Shown here: piece after piece, positions 34,694 through 45,146 of the stretch
Layout of the letters: each line of letters starts with the position of its first letter
Position numbering within the stretch: the stretch's first letter is position 1
Origin: Tricholoma matsutake
Lineage: Eukaryota > Basidiomycota > Agaricomycetes > Agaricales > Tricholomataceae
DNA: 64,000 bases
Direction of reading: 5' to 3'
Assembly: GCA_026075535.2 (NCBI GenBank)
Contig: AP026541.1
Coordinates: forward strand, 1,798,001-1,862,000
Notes under the pieces: model-generated
Database searches by the model: none
Told to the model about the DNA's origin: nothing
Seen by the model: only the letters and a program-made list of their open reading frames with translations
Translations under genes and position numbers: made by a program

Positions 34694-35782
34694 TGTCAAA
34701 GCTCTATGAGTCTCTACAGACCTCTACAAAGCTCTACAAACCCATACAAACCCCTCCAAACCTCTCTGAAGTTGTCTGAACCTCTACAAACCTCTACAAA
34801 GTCACAAAAATGCTTTGAAATTCTTTGCATGCCTTCAGGTACCGTAATACAATTCCCCCAACCTTTGTACAGCTCAGAATATACACTTGGAACATTGTCG
34901 ATGAGTTCCAAACCAGTTTCGAGCAATATCGCACCAATTTCAGGCCATGAATGAAGTCCAAAGAAACTTCGAAAATCTTTGAAAAACCTCGAACCTCGAA
35001 AAACATCTTCGGACACAGTATTTCCTATTTGAACGATCTTCGGACACATGCTGGACACATGGGACACTATCTCAAGTACATTGAACACATTTCGACTGCA
35101 TGTGCATGCATACAATCCGCTCGAAGCAGTTTCCAATGTTTTATGCAATTTATAACAAGGACAGTCCACTTTTAGCTATTTTTTGTTATTATTTCTTCAT
35201 CAAGTGTTATATTCACCCTTTCTAGTCTCCCTTTATTGTTCTGATATACTTCTATTGTCTTTTGCCTCGAGTTTTCCACATGTTTGCCTCATGTTCTCTA
35301 GCCTTTTCAGGTGGTTTATTTATTTTATATAAAAAGATGTACTAGATACAAAAAAAGAAAGAAAAAAGTTGTTGTCTTCCTCCCAGATCGCAGTGATTTG
35401 AGAGTTCGGTTTAGTCTTATTCAGTCCAAAGTCTGGTGTTTTATGCTAAACTTCTTCAAAAATCTTCAAAAATCCTCACATTATGCTATTTTTGCTCTCA
35501 TTTCCCTTGATTTGCTTCTACTACTCGTCTAGTCTCCTCATCTTGTGTCCGAACATATTTGCACACTCCGAATTCAGCGATCTAGCCACAAAATTCTCCA
35601 AAATTCCACAAAACACATTCTTTTAGTGACGAATTGCTTTGACAAGCAGTCCTTTTATGACTATTTGATGGTCGGTCTGACAGGTGACATCTAGAGGGCC
35701 TTGCATCCTTCCTCTAACCTGTGTTATACCATCTGAAGCCATTTAGTAGGTTTTGTTTGGGTTTCCAGGTTGAGCATCATCA
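34694..35782 (-). repeat. 1089-bp LTR-like repeat, copy 2
   Basis: Inverted relative to 12336-13424 and the same length. It interrupts the copia 3 RT between VATT and VDVFSELE codons. No clear 5-bp target duplication (ACTAT/ACAAT is one mismatch off). Confidence 0.6.
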
Positions 35783-36532
35783 ACATGATAGTGGTAGCCA
35801 CTATGGTGCAGTCATCAATGTGAACAAGGATAATAATAAGTTTATGTTCCTCATGATGAAAGAACACTGCCTGATCAATGTTGCAACAAGAAAATCCCAA
35901 CTTCTCAAGGATATCCATGAGCTTGTGGTACCGACGATGTCCAGACTGTTTTAGGCCATAGAGGGTTTTGCAAAGGTGCCAGACTTGGCCAGTGGAGTTG
36001 GGAGCAGGATAACTGGGAGGTTGCTTCATGTAGATTTGTTTGTGTGAGATGAGTTCACCATTAAGATATGTGCATTTGATGTCAACCTGATGAAGTTCAA
36101 GATCCAAGTGGGGAGCCATGGCGAGAACAGTGCGAATGGATGGAAGTTTTGTGACAGGAGCAAAGGTGTCAAAGTAGTCAACACCTAGGACTTGGGAGAA
36201 ACCTTGGGCGATGAGGCGGCCTTTGTAGTGAACAACATTTCAGCAGCCGCATCCTTCTTCACCTGAAGCATCTGCAGGGGGTTTAACAACCTCATAAGTT
36301 CCCATCTCCTTTAAAGCTGCCAACTCCTTGTGAATAGCCTGTTCCCACAGTGGCCAATCAGGATGGTGCTTCACTTCAGCCAACAATCTGGGCTCCAGAG
36401 CCTCAGCATCGCATACTCTTCAGCAAAGTTGGCCACCATTATCCAGTCTGCTGTTCCCTCCCCCTCAAACTCCATTGTCAGCAACTGAATCCCCGAGGGG
36501 AGATGGGGATCTGAAGGGCATGCAGAGGTGAC

Positions 36533-36904
36533 TGTAAGGGGACTAGGGGGTGCCCCACATGTTTCTCCTATTTTTTACATTTGTCCTATATTTTTCCTCA
36601 CTTCATTTCCTTCTATTCTTCATTTTCTATGATTTTTCCTTATTTTATTACTAACTTTCCTTTCTATCACATTTATGCATGTTGACAGTTTTATATTTAG
36701 AGGCAGAGTACCCTGACATCTACCCCTTGGTATGATGTCATTTGGCAGCCTTGATCTGCCTATCTCTGCCTTTTCTGTCTTAGGTTATTATTTGATTTTT
36801 GCAGTCTTCACATATACTGGGCATTGGCAAAGGGGTCCTTAGAGTTTTCTCTTTGGATTTCCCTTTGCTAGTCCATTAATTAAGTGGCCTCTATTGCCCT
36901 TATA
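36533..36904 (+). repeat. Chromovirus-family LTR, 372 bp variant
   Basis: TGTAAGGGGACTAGG to CCCTTATA. It lacks about 54 bp near the end (GGTGTGTCC... to ...CCCTTTGCTA) relative to 4467-4892. The self-priming pair AGAGTTTTCT/AGAAAACTCT is kept. Confidence 0.85.
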
Positions 36905-37433
36905 GTAGAAAACTCTCTCCTAAGGCCTGAAATCATGAATGCGCTGCCCAAGATAGGCAGGTACAGAGTGGATGACACTTCCCAAAGCTCCATAGACTCC
37001 CTACACACCGTTCCTGACAGTCCCACCTTCAGTGCACTGCCATTTTGGCTTAATGTGCCCCCTAGTGCCATGGACACATCAGAATGCCTCGACACACTTG
37101 AAAGCAACCTTACCGGAATGCATGCACAAATCAATTTGCTTAAATCTACAATTGAAAACTTTGTCAGAACCCTTCAGACTAGCTCCATAACCAATGTTCC
37201 CCCCATTGCAACTCCAAGCACACCCAATAACAATGCACTGCCTAACGCGCCCACTAGGGAGCATGCCCAGATCAAACTGTCATCCCCCGCCAAATTTAAT
37301 GGCATGCATGCACAGGGGTGTGCATTCCTTAATTCCTGTGAGTTGTACATCAGTCTCCAGTTGCATCAATTTGTCGACGATGCTGCAAAAATTTGCTGGG
37401 CCTTCACATACATGAAATCTGAATGCACCTATC
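36905..37433 (+). pseudogene. Chromovirus gag fragment
   Basis: The leader and gag N-terminal half (TLESNLTGMHAQINLLKSTIENF, FLNSCELYISLQLHQF, AFTYMKSECTY) run to 37433, where unrelated sequence begins. No protease, RT or 3' LTR follows. It is a truncated copy of the element at 4467-10513. The start used by the full copy corresponds to the ATG at 37071. Confidence 0.8.
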
Positions 37434-38838
37434 ATTTGACCCTGTTTCATGGGCACAGTGTGTGGTTAACCCATGCAAACACTGTGACACCATGGTAATG
37501 GGTCATGGTAGTCAGCGGGTCGGCAATTCTTAATACTGTACCCATACCTGCAGACCCCATGACCCAAACACTGCAGTTTTCACCATACCCATGTTACTCC
37601 TATTCATGAGTGTTGCATGTAAGTTGTAGGTCACCTGGACTCACTCATGAAGAAAATGGTATTTCATCAGGAAGCTGTCGAGATGCTTTCTATTTTTAAC
37701 TTTACCATCAAACCATCAAACCACCACATCATGCACATGCCCCTCCATGCCTCCTTGTAGAGAGAACCTGCATGGTACTGCTACCAGTTAAGTGGGTGTC
37801 ACTCTAACACAGAACTGGAAAGCTATGAGAGTACTCTATCAGTCTAGATCTTGTAGCTAATTGTAGCCCACCTGCCAGAATTGCATTATATGTTGTCAAA
37901 TATGCTCAAACAACTCAAAATACCAATAGTTCACTGATAATAGCATGCTAACATTGCCAGTAGCTCAAATCAACATTTTTATATGGCTGTTTTGTTGTCA
38001 GTATATAAAATTTAGAAAGTTTCAACAAATTGAGTCTGCATAGCCACAACCCCTTGAGCTCAGCAAAATTCAAAAACCTGATCATGACCTCAGCCACAAA
38101 TAAGCAAGGGTGTGTGACTAAGCATGTAAGATTATGTGGAGTGAGACAAGCAAACACATGTAGGCATGTGTCAATAGCAACAATGTACAATATATGTAAC
38201 ATAGTATATAAAAGAAATACACACTAGGGAACTCCCAGTTGTGTTCTCTTATGTATTCCACCCATAGTTGTAGTGTGAACCACCTTTCTCAACCAACCAG
38301 TTTATTAATAACCCCTCACATCAATCAATCAACCCCTGCATCACATGTGCAAACCCTCGCCCCTTCTTGTAGAGAGAACCCACACAGTCATTGCTAGCAG
38401 ATAAGTGGGTCACTGTGGGTGTCACCCTAACAGAAGAACACAACTACGCCATATCAGTGCACCTTCTCTTGTTCACACATAGGTCATTGTTTCATCATGC
38501 CACATCCAATTACTCATCCTTTTGGCACAAGCTGAAAGTAATTTGTGCATTTGTAATCTATCTTTCTTTCATAAGCCAGAATCAGGCCTTGCCTTGCCAG
38601 TGATCAAGAGGCAGTGCTCATCATTGGGACAGCTGGAACCAGACAACCAATCACATCTGGTTTAGTTATGATTTACATTACTCGATTTGGATGACTATTT
38701 TAGTTGCAAGCCAAGTTCAGTGATATTTCTGAGATCAGGCACTGTTGGAAAGGGTATTGATTTGAGGTGCCTTAGCCAAAGACCAGGACCTGAGTCAACT
38801 GAAGAAGCTATGAAGTTTTTGTTACAGATTGATCGATT
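37434..38838. other. Non-coding mosaic with a pair of direct repeats
   Basis: About 37440-37610 resembles 55685-55800 (TACCCATAC...CTGCAGACCCCATGACCCAAACAC), a shared repeat. Two related blocks at about 37733-37860 and 38340-38460 share TTGTAGAGAGAACC and AAGTGGGTGTCAC. A TATA-like AGTATATAAAAG lies at 38204-38215. This could be LTR or leader sequence of the gypsy at 38839, but its edges are not clear. Confidence 0.35.
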
Positions 38839-40570
38839 ATGTCCAAGCCATCAATTTCTAATCCTGTTCCAAATCCTGTTCCCATGCCTGCACTAGAGGT
38901 GAAAATTGATGTGCTGATGGCACAAATGATGCAGCTAGTGTCAGTGCTTAGTGCATCCCAGCCAAGTCAATCAGAGTACAGCCACATACTACTGCAGACA
39001 AAGATGATGAGATGGTGGAGATGGTGGAGTGGATTTTTCAGGATGATGTGCAAATGGCAGAGAAGTCCAAAAATGGAAAAGTATGCTTACCTAAGTATGC
39101 ACCACCAGAAATTTTTGATGGTACTATACAAAATACAAAATCATTCATCAGCTTTATAGTATTGTATATCCACAGGCAGAAGCCTGAATTTTGCACAGCG
39201 GAGTCTAAAATTATGTTTGCTCTCTCATACATCCAGGGAGGCAAAGCACAGTTTTGGAGAAATGCAGCCATCAATCAAATTGCTGGGGGAACAGGGCATT
39301 TTCAACTTTCAAGGAATTTTTGGAGAGATTGGAAGCTCAGTTTGGAGATCCTAATCCAAAAGTGATGGCTAACACTAAATTAAAAATGATGTGCCAAGGT
39401 GCCTTAACAGTGGACAAGTTGATTTTGCAATTCAAAGCTGAAGCTTCACAGATGGATATGGGAGAAGCTGCATTGGTGGAATATTTGAAGGTGGGATTAA
39501 ATCCCTCATTATTCAAGTCTATCTACTGACTACCTTCTATGCTGGAATGATTGGATGAATGGTATAATTGGGCTGATTGGGAGTATCAGCAGGAACAACC
39601 AGAATCAAAGTTGATGTACAGAAGTACTATATTTGGAAAGCAATCAGGGGGAAAGACCAAGAAAGGAAAAGTGCCTCAGGTACCAGCAGCAGTACAATCT
39701 CTGATGGCACAGCCACTGGCCATGGCAGTGACACCTACTACTTCTGTGCCACCTGCATCTGACACAATGGAAGTTGAGTGAGTATGTAGATGACCCCCAC
39801 TCAAATGTTTCAGTTGTGGGAAATTAGGTCACATCTCTAGAAACTGTAGGGAAAGGTGACAAATAAGGGAAGCTACTATTGAAGGAGTGAAAGAGGAAGA
39901 AAGCAAGCAGCAGAATTTTGTGCAGGAGTCCCAGTGAAGCTTTCTCCATTGGTGACCCAAAACTCCTACAATGTACTAGTATCAGAGGAAACTCAGGGCA
40001 ATGGTTCTCATATAGGAAGTGCAACAGAAAAGGAAATCAATATTGATGACAACAAAAATCGATCACATGATGATGAAGATTTGCATATACAATTTCTGAA
40101 AACTCCTAACTTCCTTATTTACTCACTGTGGATAGAACCTGAAATCACTTTGACCATGGGACTGAAAATGGTGGACACTCACACATCATTTGATGTGGAA
40201 GGGTTTCTTGATAGTGGTGCTTCAGGATTATTTATCAATCAGTCCTTAATTACTGAAAATGGTATTAACACATGCAACCTACCACAACTTATCATGATGT
40301 ATAATGTTGATGGAACAGTTAATTGAGGAGGAACTATTAAGGAGGAGGTGACCACAATACTAAGGTATCAGGGCCATCAGGAATGAGCTGTTTTCAAAGT
40401 ATGCAATCTTGGGAAGACCAAGGATGTCCATGGTTACACAAGCACAATCCCAAAGCTGATTGGAAGACTAGGAAATTACAAATGACTTGTTGTCCTAAGG
40501 AATGTAATGTATTTGGAAGAAAAGTGAGGAAGGAAAAGAAAGAGAAGAAAGAGGAAGAACATCCAGGAAG
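38839..40570 (+). pseudogene. Second gypsy family, Gag and protease
   Basis: From the ATG at 38839 with frame changes: Gag core (PPEIFDGTIQNTKSFISF, ALSYIQGGKAQFWRN, FLERLEAQFGDPNPK), then a zinc knuckle CFSCGKLGHISRNC (about 39810-39855), then a retropepsin region with LDSGASGLFINQ (about 40207-40242) and MYNVDGT. This matches the gag-pro part of Ty3/gypsy but differs clearly from the 4467-10513 family. Stops and frameshifts are frequent. Reverse transcriptase is absent because the chromovirus LTR at 40714 cuts the sequence. Confidence 0.75.
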
Positions 40571-40813
40571 CATTTAGTGACAATGGAAGAAGTCAGGCAT
40601 AGCTGTCATTATTTTGCAAAACAATACCCTAATAAGAACAAATACTGTATGCAAACCATGGTGTAGTTACAAGCTTTCTGAATTTGGAAAATTTTGCAAA
40701 CAACCCCCCCATCTGTAAGGGGAGTAGGGGGTGCCCCATGTGTTTCTCCTATTTTTTACATTCGTCCTATATTTTTCCTCACTTCATTTCCTTCTATTCT
40801 TCATTCCCTATGA

Positions 40814-42733
40814 CAAGTTTAGGAATGTGCCTCCAGCACGCATTAAGTTTTTATATAGATTTTCTTCATTCAGGCTGACTGTGGCATGGGCCAGCTCATG
40901 TGTACATGACTCAATGCTTAATCCTACTACAGGTTCACAATTTGTCAGTTGACTTTGGACCTTTGGCCCAAAGTCAATGTGGGGGGTTTGTTGTATCTTC
41001 TGACTCAATGCTTAATCCTACTACAGGTTCACAATTCTTCAGTTGACTTTGGACCTTTGGCCCAAAGTCAATGTGGGGGGTTTGTTGTATCTCCTCATCC
41101 CCCCCCCTCTGCTTCACCCCATCCCCATCAGTCCTCCCCATGTCCTCATCCCCCCCCTCCTCTTCAGTCCATCCCCCTCTCCCCATCACCACAGCTCCAT
41201 CAACTCCCCCCTCCCCCTCTGCATCTTTGTCATGGAATTTGTTTGCATTGCTTGCTCAGCCTGACTCCAGATGGGCCAGGTCATGTGTATATGACTCAAT
41301 GCTTGATCCTACTACAGGTACACAATTTTTATGTTGACTTTGGGTCAAAGTGAAGTCCTGCATACATTATGCAATGTTGAATCCAATATGGGTTGACAAT
41401 TCTTCAGTTGACTTGGGGGGGGGCTGTTGCTCTCTTACTACTCTCCCCATTCCCATCCCCCCCTCCTCAACACTCCATGTCCATCACCCCATCACCCCAT
41501 CCCCATCACCCCATCCCCATCCCCCCATCCCCATCACCCCATCCCTATCTGCTCATTCCCCCCCTTTCCTCTTGACCCCATCCCCCTCTCTCCATGTCCC
41601 ATCACATCATCCCTATCACATCATCCCCCCCTCCTCTTCACCCCATCTATATTTTCTATATACATTAATGTAATAGTACTGCCAGGTTGCATGTACATGA
41701 CTCAATGCTTAATCCTACTACAGGTACACAATTACTCTTACTGACTATTCTCATAATCAATTTATTTTTTACTGACTTGAGTTAATAATATAATTACTAC
41801 TTGTAATGAACTCATTTCTAATTGTTAGTGACTTTACATTTTAATTCACTTGTAAAAAGAATTTACTTTTTTATAGTGATTGTAATTTACTCACTCATTT
41901 GTTATCAAGTTGAGTTTCTTGTGAATATAATGACTTTACCTGACATTGCTCCATAATGAATTCAATTTCAACTGACTTGACTTTGTAATGAACTCAGCCT
42001 TTATCTGACATCACTCTGTAATGAATTTAATTTCAACTGACTTGAGTTTGTAATGAACTCCATTTGTTATGAACCTGACTTTCTTAATGGACTTTTAATT
42101 GACAATGAATTTCGTTTGAAATTGACTTGACTTTGTAATGAACTCATTTCTTATGAACCTGACTTTTTCATGAATGTAATGACTTTTAGTTGACAATGAA
42201 TTTGATTTCAAATTGACTTGATTTTGTAATGCACTCATTTCAACTTTTCTTTTACAGGTTCTTGCTTGATTTCGAAGCTTACTTTTTTTCCATAGCTGTT
42301 TACTTGTAGTTCTTTCTTTATTGCAGCTTACTGTAGCTCAAATTGTAACCACATTTTATTGATCAACTTATTACTGACTAATACAGTGATGTGTCTAATT
42401 CATGTTATGCGGATCATGTGCCAAAGTCATGATCAAGTTTTTGCATTTTGTTCAGCTGGCGAGGTTCGCTTAGTCAGCTTTTCACAGTACACCAATGTTC
42501 CATTTCACTACTCACAGTACACATCTCAGAGTCCAAGGACATTTTTTGGTTTTACATAGATCAATTCAGCCAGAGCAGTGGGTTGTTCAGCCCACTCAGC
42601 ATTTCCACAGTCCATACAGTAAAAGGAGCACGGTTTGTCATGCTGACCAATATTTTATGCAAGAAAATTCCCAGTCTGCTAAAAAACTCCCACAACCCAA
42701 ATATGGCAACCACGTGACCATCCTCCCTTTATT
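40814..42733. mobile_element. Unclassified 1.9-kb insert in the gypsy LTR
   Basis: The insert splits the LTR phrase CTATGATTTTTCC. It contains two adjacent ~94-bp direct repeats (about 40907-41000, 41001-41095) with TCCTACTACAGGTTCACAA and an internal GACTTTGG...CCAAAGTC pairing. Weaker copies lie near 41295 and 41700. A C-rich CCCCATCCCCATCA stretch (41090-41650) and an AT-rich zone with repeats of GACTTGACTTTGTAATGAACTCA (41760-42240) follow. No ORF with a family signature, and no clear TIR or target duplication. Confidence 0.5.
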
Positions 42734-43097
42734 ATGGATTTTTCCTTATTCTATTATTAATTTTCCTTTCTATCACATTTGTGCATGTTGACAGTTTTAT
42801 ATTTAGAGGCAGAGTACCCTTTCCAACGTCTACCCCTTGGTATGATGTCATTTGGTGGCCTTGATCTGCCTATCTCTGCCTTTTCTATTTTTAGGTTATT
42901 ATTTGATGTTTGCAGGCTTCATATATACTGGGCATTGGCAAAGGGGTCCTTAGAGTTTTCTCTTTGGATTTCCCTTTGCTAGGTGCACCTCCAATCCCTG
43001 TAATATGTACTATAATTTTAACTTCGGATTTCCCTTTGCTAGTCCATTAATTAAGTGGCCTCTAAGGTTGCCCTTATAGTAGAAAACTCTCTCCTAG

Positions 43098-43130
43098 GGC
43101 CCAAATGATGCAACATGCGTCATTTGGGCC
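43098..43130 (-). repeat. Hairpin of the hairpin-intron family, intron lost
   Basis: GGCCCAAATGATG / CGTCATTTGGGCC arms. By the flanking sequence it is a minus-oriented module whose intron side abuts the gypsy leader at 43096. Confidence 0.5.
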
Positions 43131-43254
43131 ATCTTTGCATGGGTTCATGGTAGGTGAGTAGGCTGTGGTGGAAGTGAAGAGAGAATGAAACAGCATTGTT
43201 GGTTTGGCAGCCATGGGAATGGTGTCAACAAGTGGCACCACCTTTTCGTTTGGG

Positions 43255-43312
43255 TGTGCAAATGTGACCAAATGGTCTGTATGGAGCCGCATGGTATATA
43301 AACCTTATGAAT
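43255..43312. promoter_or_regulatory. TATA-containing segment
   Basis: GACCAAATGGTC followed by GGTATATAAACC, parallel to 33885-33935. Confidence 0.35.
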
Positions 43313-43478
43313 CTATAGGGGGTTTGCTTAAGCAACCTAAGATGTAGGTGCATGGCTTGCTTAAGTATAAGTTGGCTTGAGCACATATTGCCTGTAATAT
43401 TGTATGCACAGAAACAATAATTGAACACCCTGAGCTCATGTCCTGTCTCAACCATGCTGCTAAAGCACTCTCCCTGCT

Positions 43479-43620
43479 CAAGCACCCTCCCCACTCAAGC
43501 ACCCTCCCCACTCAAGCACCCTCCCCACTCAAGCACCCTCCCCACTCAAGCACCCTCCCCACTCAAGCACCCTCCCCACTCAAGCACCCTCCCCACTCAA
43601 GCACCCTCCCCACTCAAGCA
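43479..43620. repeat. 17-bp minisatellite
   Basis: About eight near-perfect tandem copies of CAAGCACCCTCCCCACT. Degenerate CTCAAGCA units continue to about 43760. Confidence 0.9.
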
Positions 43621-43959
43621 TCCTCCTGCTCAAGCACTATCCCCACTCCCTGCTCAAGCACCCTCCTGCTCAAGCATGCTCTCTGCTCAAGCAAGCTCCC
43701 CACTCAAGCAGACCCACCAAGCTTGAGCACCCTTCCTGCTCAAGCACCTCCAATCTCAAAACAGCGATAGGACTACTTAATGTGCTTAAGCACTGAGCAC
43801 TCAATAAGCATCTTAAGCAGTCGATATAAACATAGTCGGTTGCAACCAGTTAGAACTGGTTTCAATCAGTTTTAAATATATATTCAATCTATTACAACCA
43901 CAACCAACAGAGTGAGAAAATTAGGACAACCACAACCTGAAAAAGACTGAACCGCAGTT

Positions 43960-44016
43960 TGGTTCAGTCCAGTTGCAGTTTTTTTCTGGTTCGATGAACT
44001 GGACCTTCAAACACTA
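43960..44016. mobile_element. Right end of an hAT-like element
   Basis: Ends GGACCTTCAAACACTA, the same terminus as the elements at 32596-34266 and 45986-46572. The matching left end is not present nearby. Confidence 0.5.
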
Positions 44017-44024
44017 TCAACACG

Positions 44025-45146
44025 CTGGTAAGCGACGTTACCAGAATATGCACGCAAATTGATTTGCTTAAATCTACAATCAAAAACTTCTTCAGAACCC
44101 TTCAGACTAGCTCAACAACCAATATTCCCCCCATTGCAACTCCAAGTGCACCCAATAATGATGCACCGCCTAACGTGCCCACTAAGAAGCATGCCCAGAT
44201 CAAACCGTCCCCCCCCCACCAAATTTAATGGTGCGTGTGCACAGGGGCGTGCATTCCTTAATTCTTGTGAGTTGTACATCAGTCTCCAGTTGCATCAATA
44301 CATCGACGATGCTGCAAAAAATTATTGGGCCTTCACATACATGAAATCTGAATGCACCTATCTCCATGTGGACCATATTCTGCACCAAACTAAAGAGCTT
44401 TGTTCTCTACCTTTCTCCACTTGGGGTGACTTTTGAGCAGAGTTTGTATGCCACTTCTATCCCCTCAACGAGTGCCCCCAAGCACTGACACAGCTTGAGT
44501 CATCCTCTTACCATCAGGCACATCAATCTGTGAATGACTATATTGATGAGTTTAAGGATTTAGTGGACATGGCAGGATATGGGAGTGGGCTACCAGTTGT
44601 GGTGAAGTTCCGACGGGGCCTCAATCAAGAGATTCAGGACCAGATTGCACAGATGCTGGAAGGGTGCCCAGCAGATGATGATATCTATGCTTGGTACAAA
44701 GCTGCTTCACTCTGTGATGAGAACTGACTCACAAATGTGGTGTTTAACACTGCATTCCATGCTCCAACTACTACTCATGCACCCTACACCTTCAATTGAA
44801 CCCTCCCCCAGTGTAACCCCATTCCTGTCCATCAGACTCCCACACCAGCCATCAATGTCCTGGTACCAATGGATGTTGATGCAGCGTGTAGCCACGTGCA
44901 CATAGGTTGGATCTCTGCTACTGCTGTGGGGAAACTGGACACAAGGCCAGAGCATGTCCCCATCATCAGGATATTCACATGCTCACCCCTGAGGGGCAAG
45001 ATGAACTCCTCCAGGACCTGTTGGCACTTGTAGATGTCAAGGAAGTGAAGGACCAGGTTGCAGAGGAGATCAAGTCAGAAGTTGTAGAGGAGCAGGATTT
45101 TCTATTTACAAAGAGTGAATCGTACACCCTCACTGCCTGTCCATAA
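44025..45146 (+). pseudogene. Chromovirus copy 2 Gag
   Basis: Aligns to 5086-6177: capsid core, then a zinc knuckle CYCCGETGHKARAC near 44918-44960. It shares the TGA at 44725-44727 with copy 1 (5785). At 44434-44436 TGA replaces the CGA of copy 1. The site that is TGA in copy 1 at 5539 reads CAA here. A base insertion lies just before the zinc knuckle (near 44890-44905). Confidence 0.8.

Larger units (their letters stand above)
32056..36532 (-). pseudogene. Ty1/copia element 3, RT-RNase H part only
   Basis: A minus-strand copia pol remains in three pieces. The RVT_2 N-terminal part (36480-35783) has GFSQVLGVDYFDTF, LHQVDIKCTYLNGEL, LYGLKQSG and catalytic HIDD near 35815. The RT C-terminal part (34693-34267) has ITDLGELHWLLGIE and DISFAVQT. 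RNase H (32595-32056) has TKHINICFCFTH. The gaps are a 1089-bp LTR-like repeat (34694-35782) and an hAT-like element (32596-34266). Gag, protease and integrase are missing because the left edge of a gypsy LTR (36533) cuts the element. Frames shift within the RNase H part. Confidence 0.8.

Noticed and set aside
12336..35782. The two 1089-bp repeats as LTRs of one large element
   Set aside because: They are in opposite orientation and each has the same copia RT flank, so they are separate insertions or copies.
36935..36937. Upstream ATG as the gag start in the fragment at 36533
   Set aside because: The corresponding bases in the full copy are GCA, and both are explained by decay of CpGs, so the ATG equivalent to 5059 is the better start.
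43479..43620. Regular short repeats that could look like a CRISPR array
   Set aside because: Units are contiguous 17-bp copies without spacers in a eukaryotic transposon context; a minisatellite. The same holds for 53119-53230.
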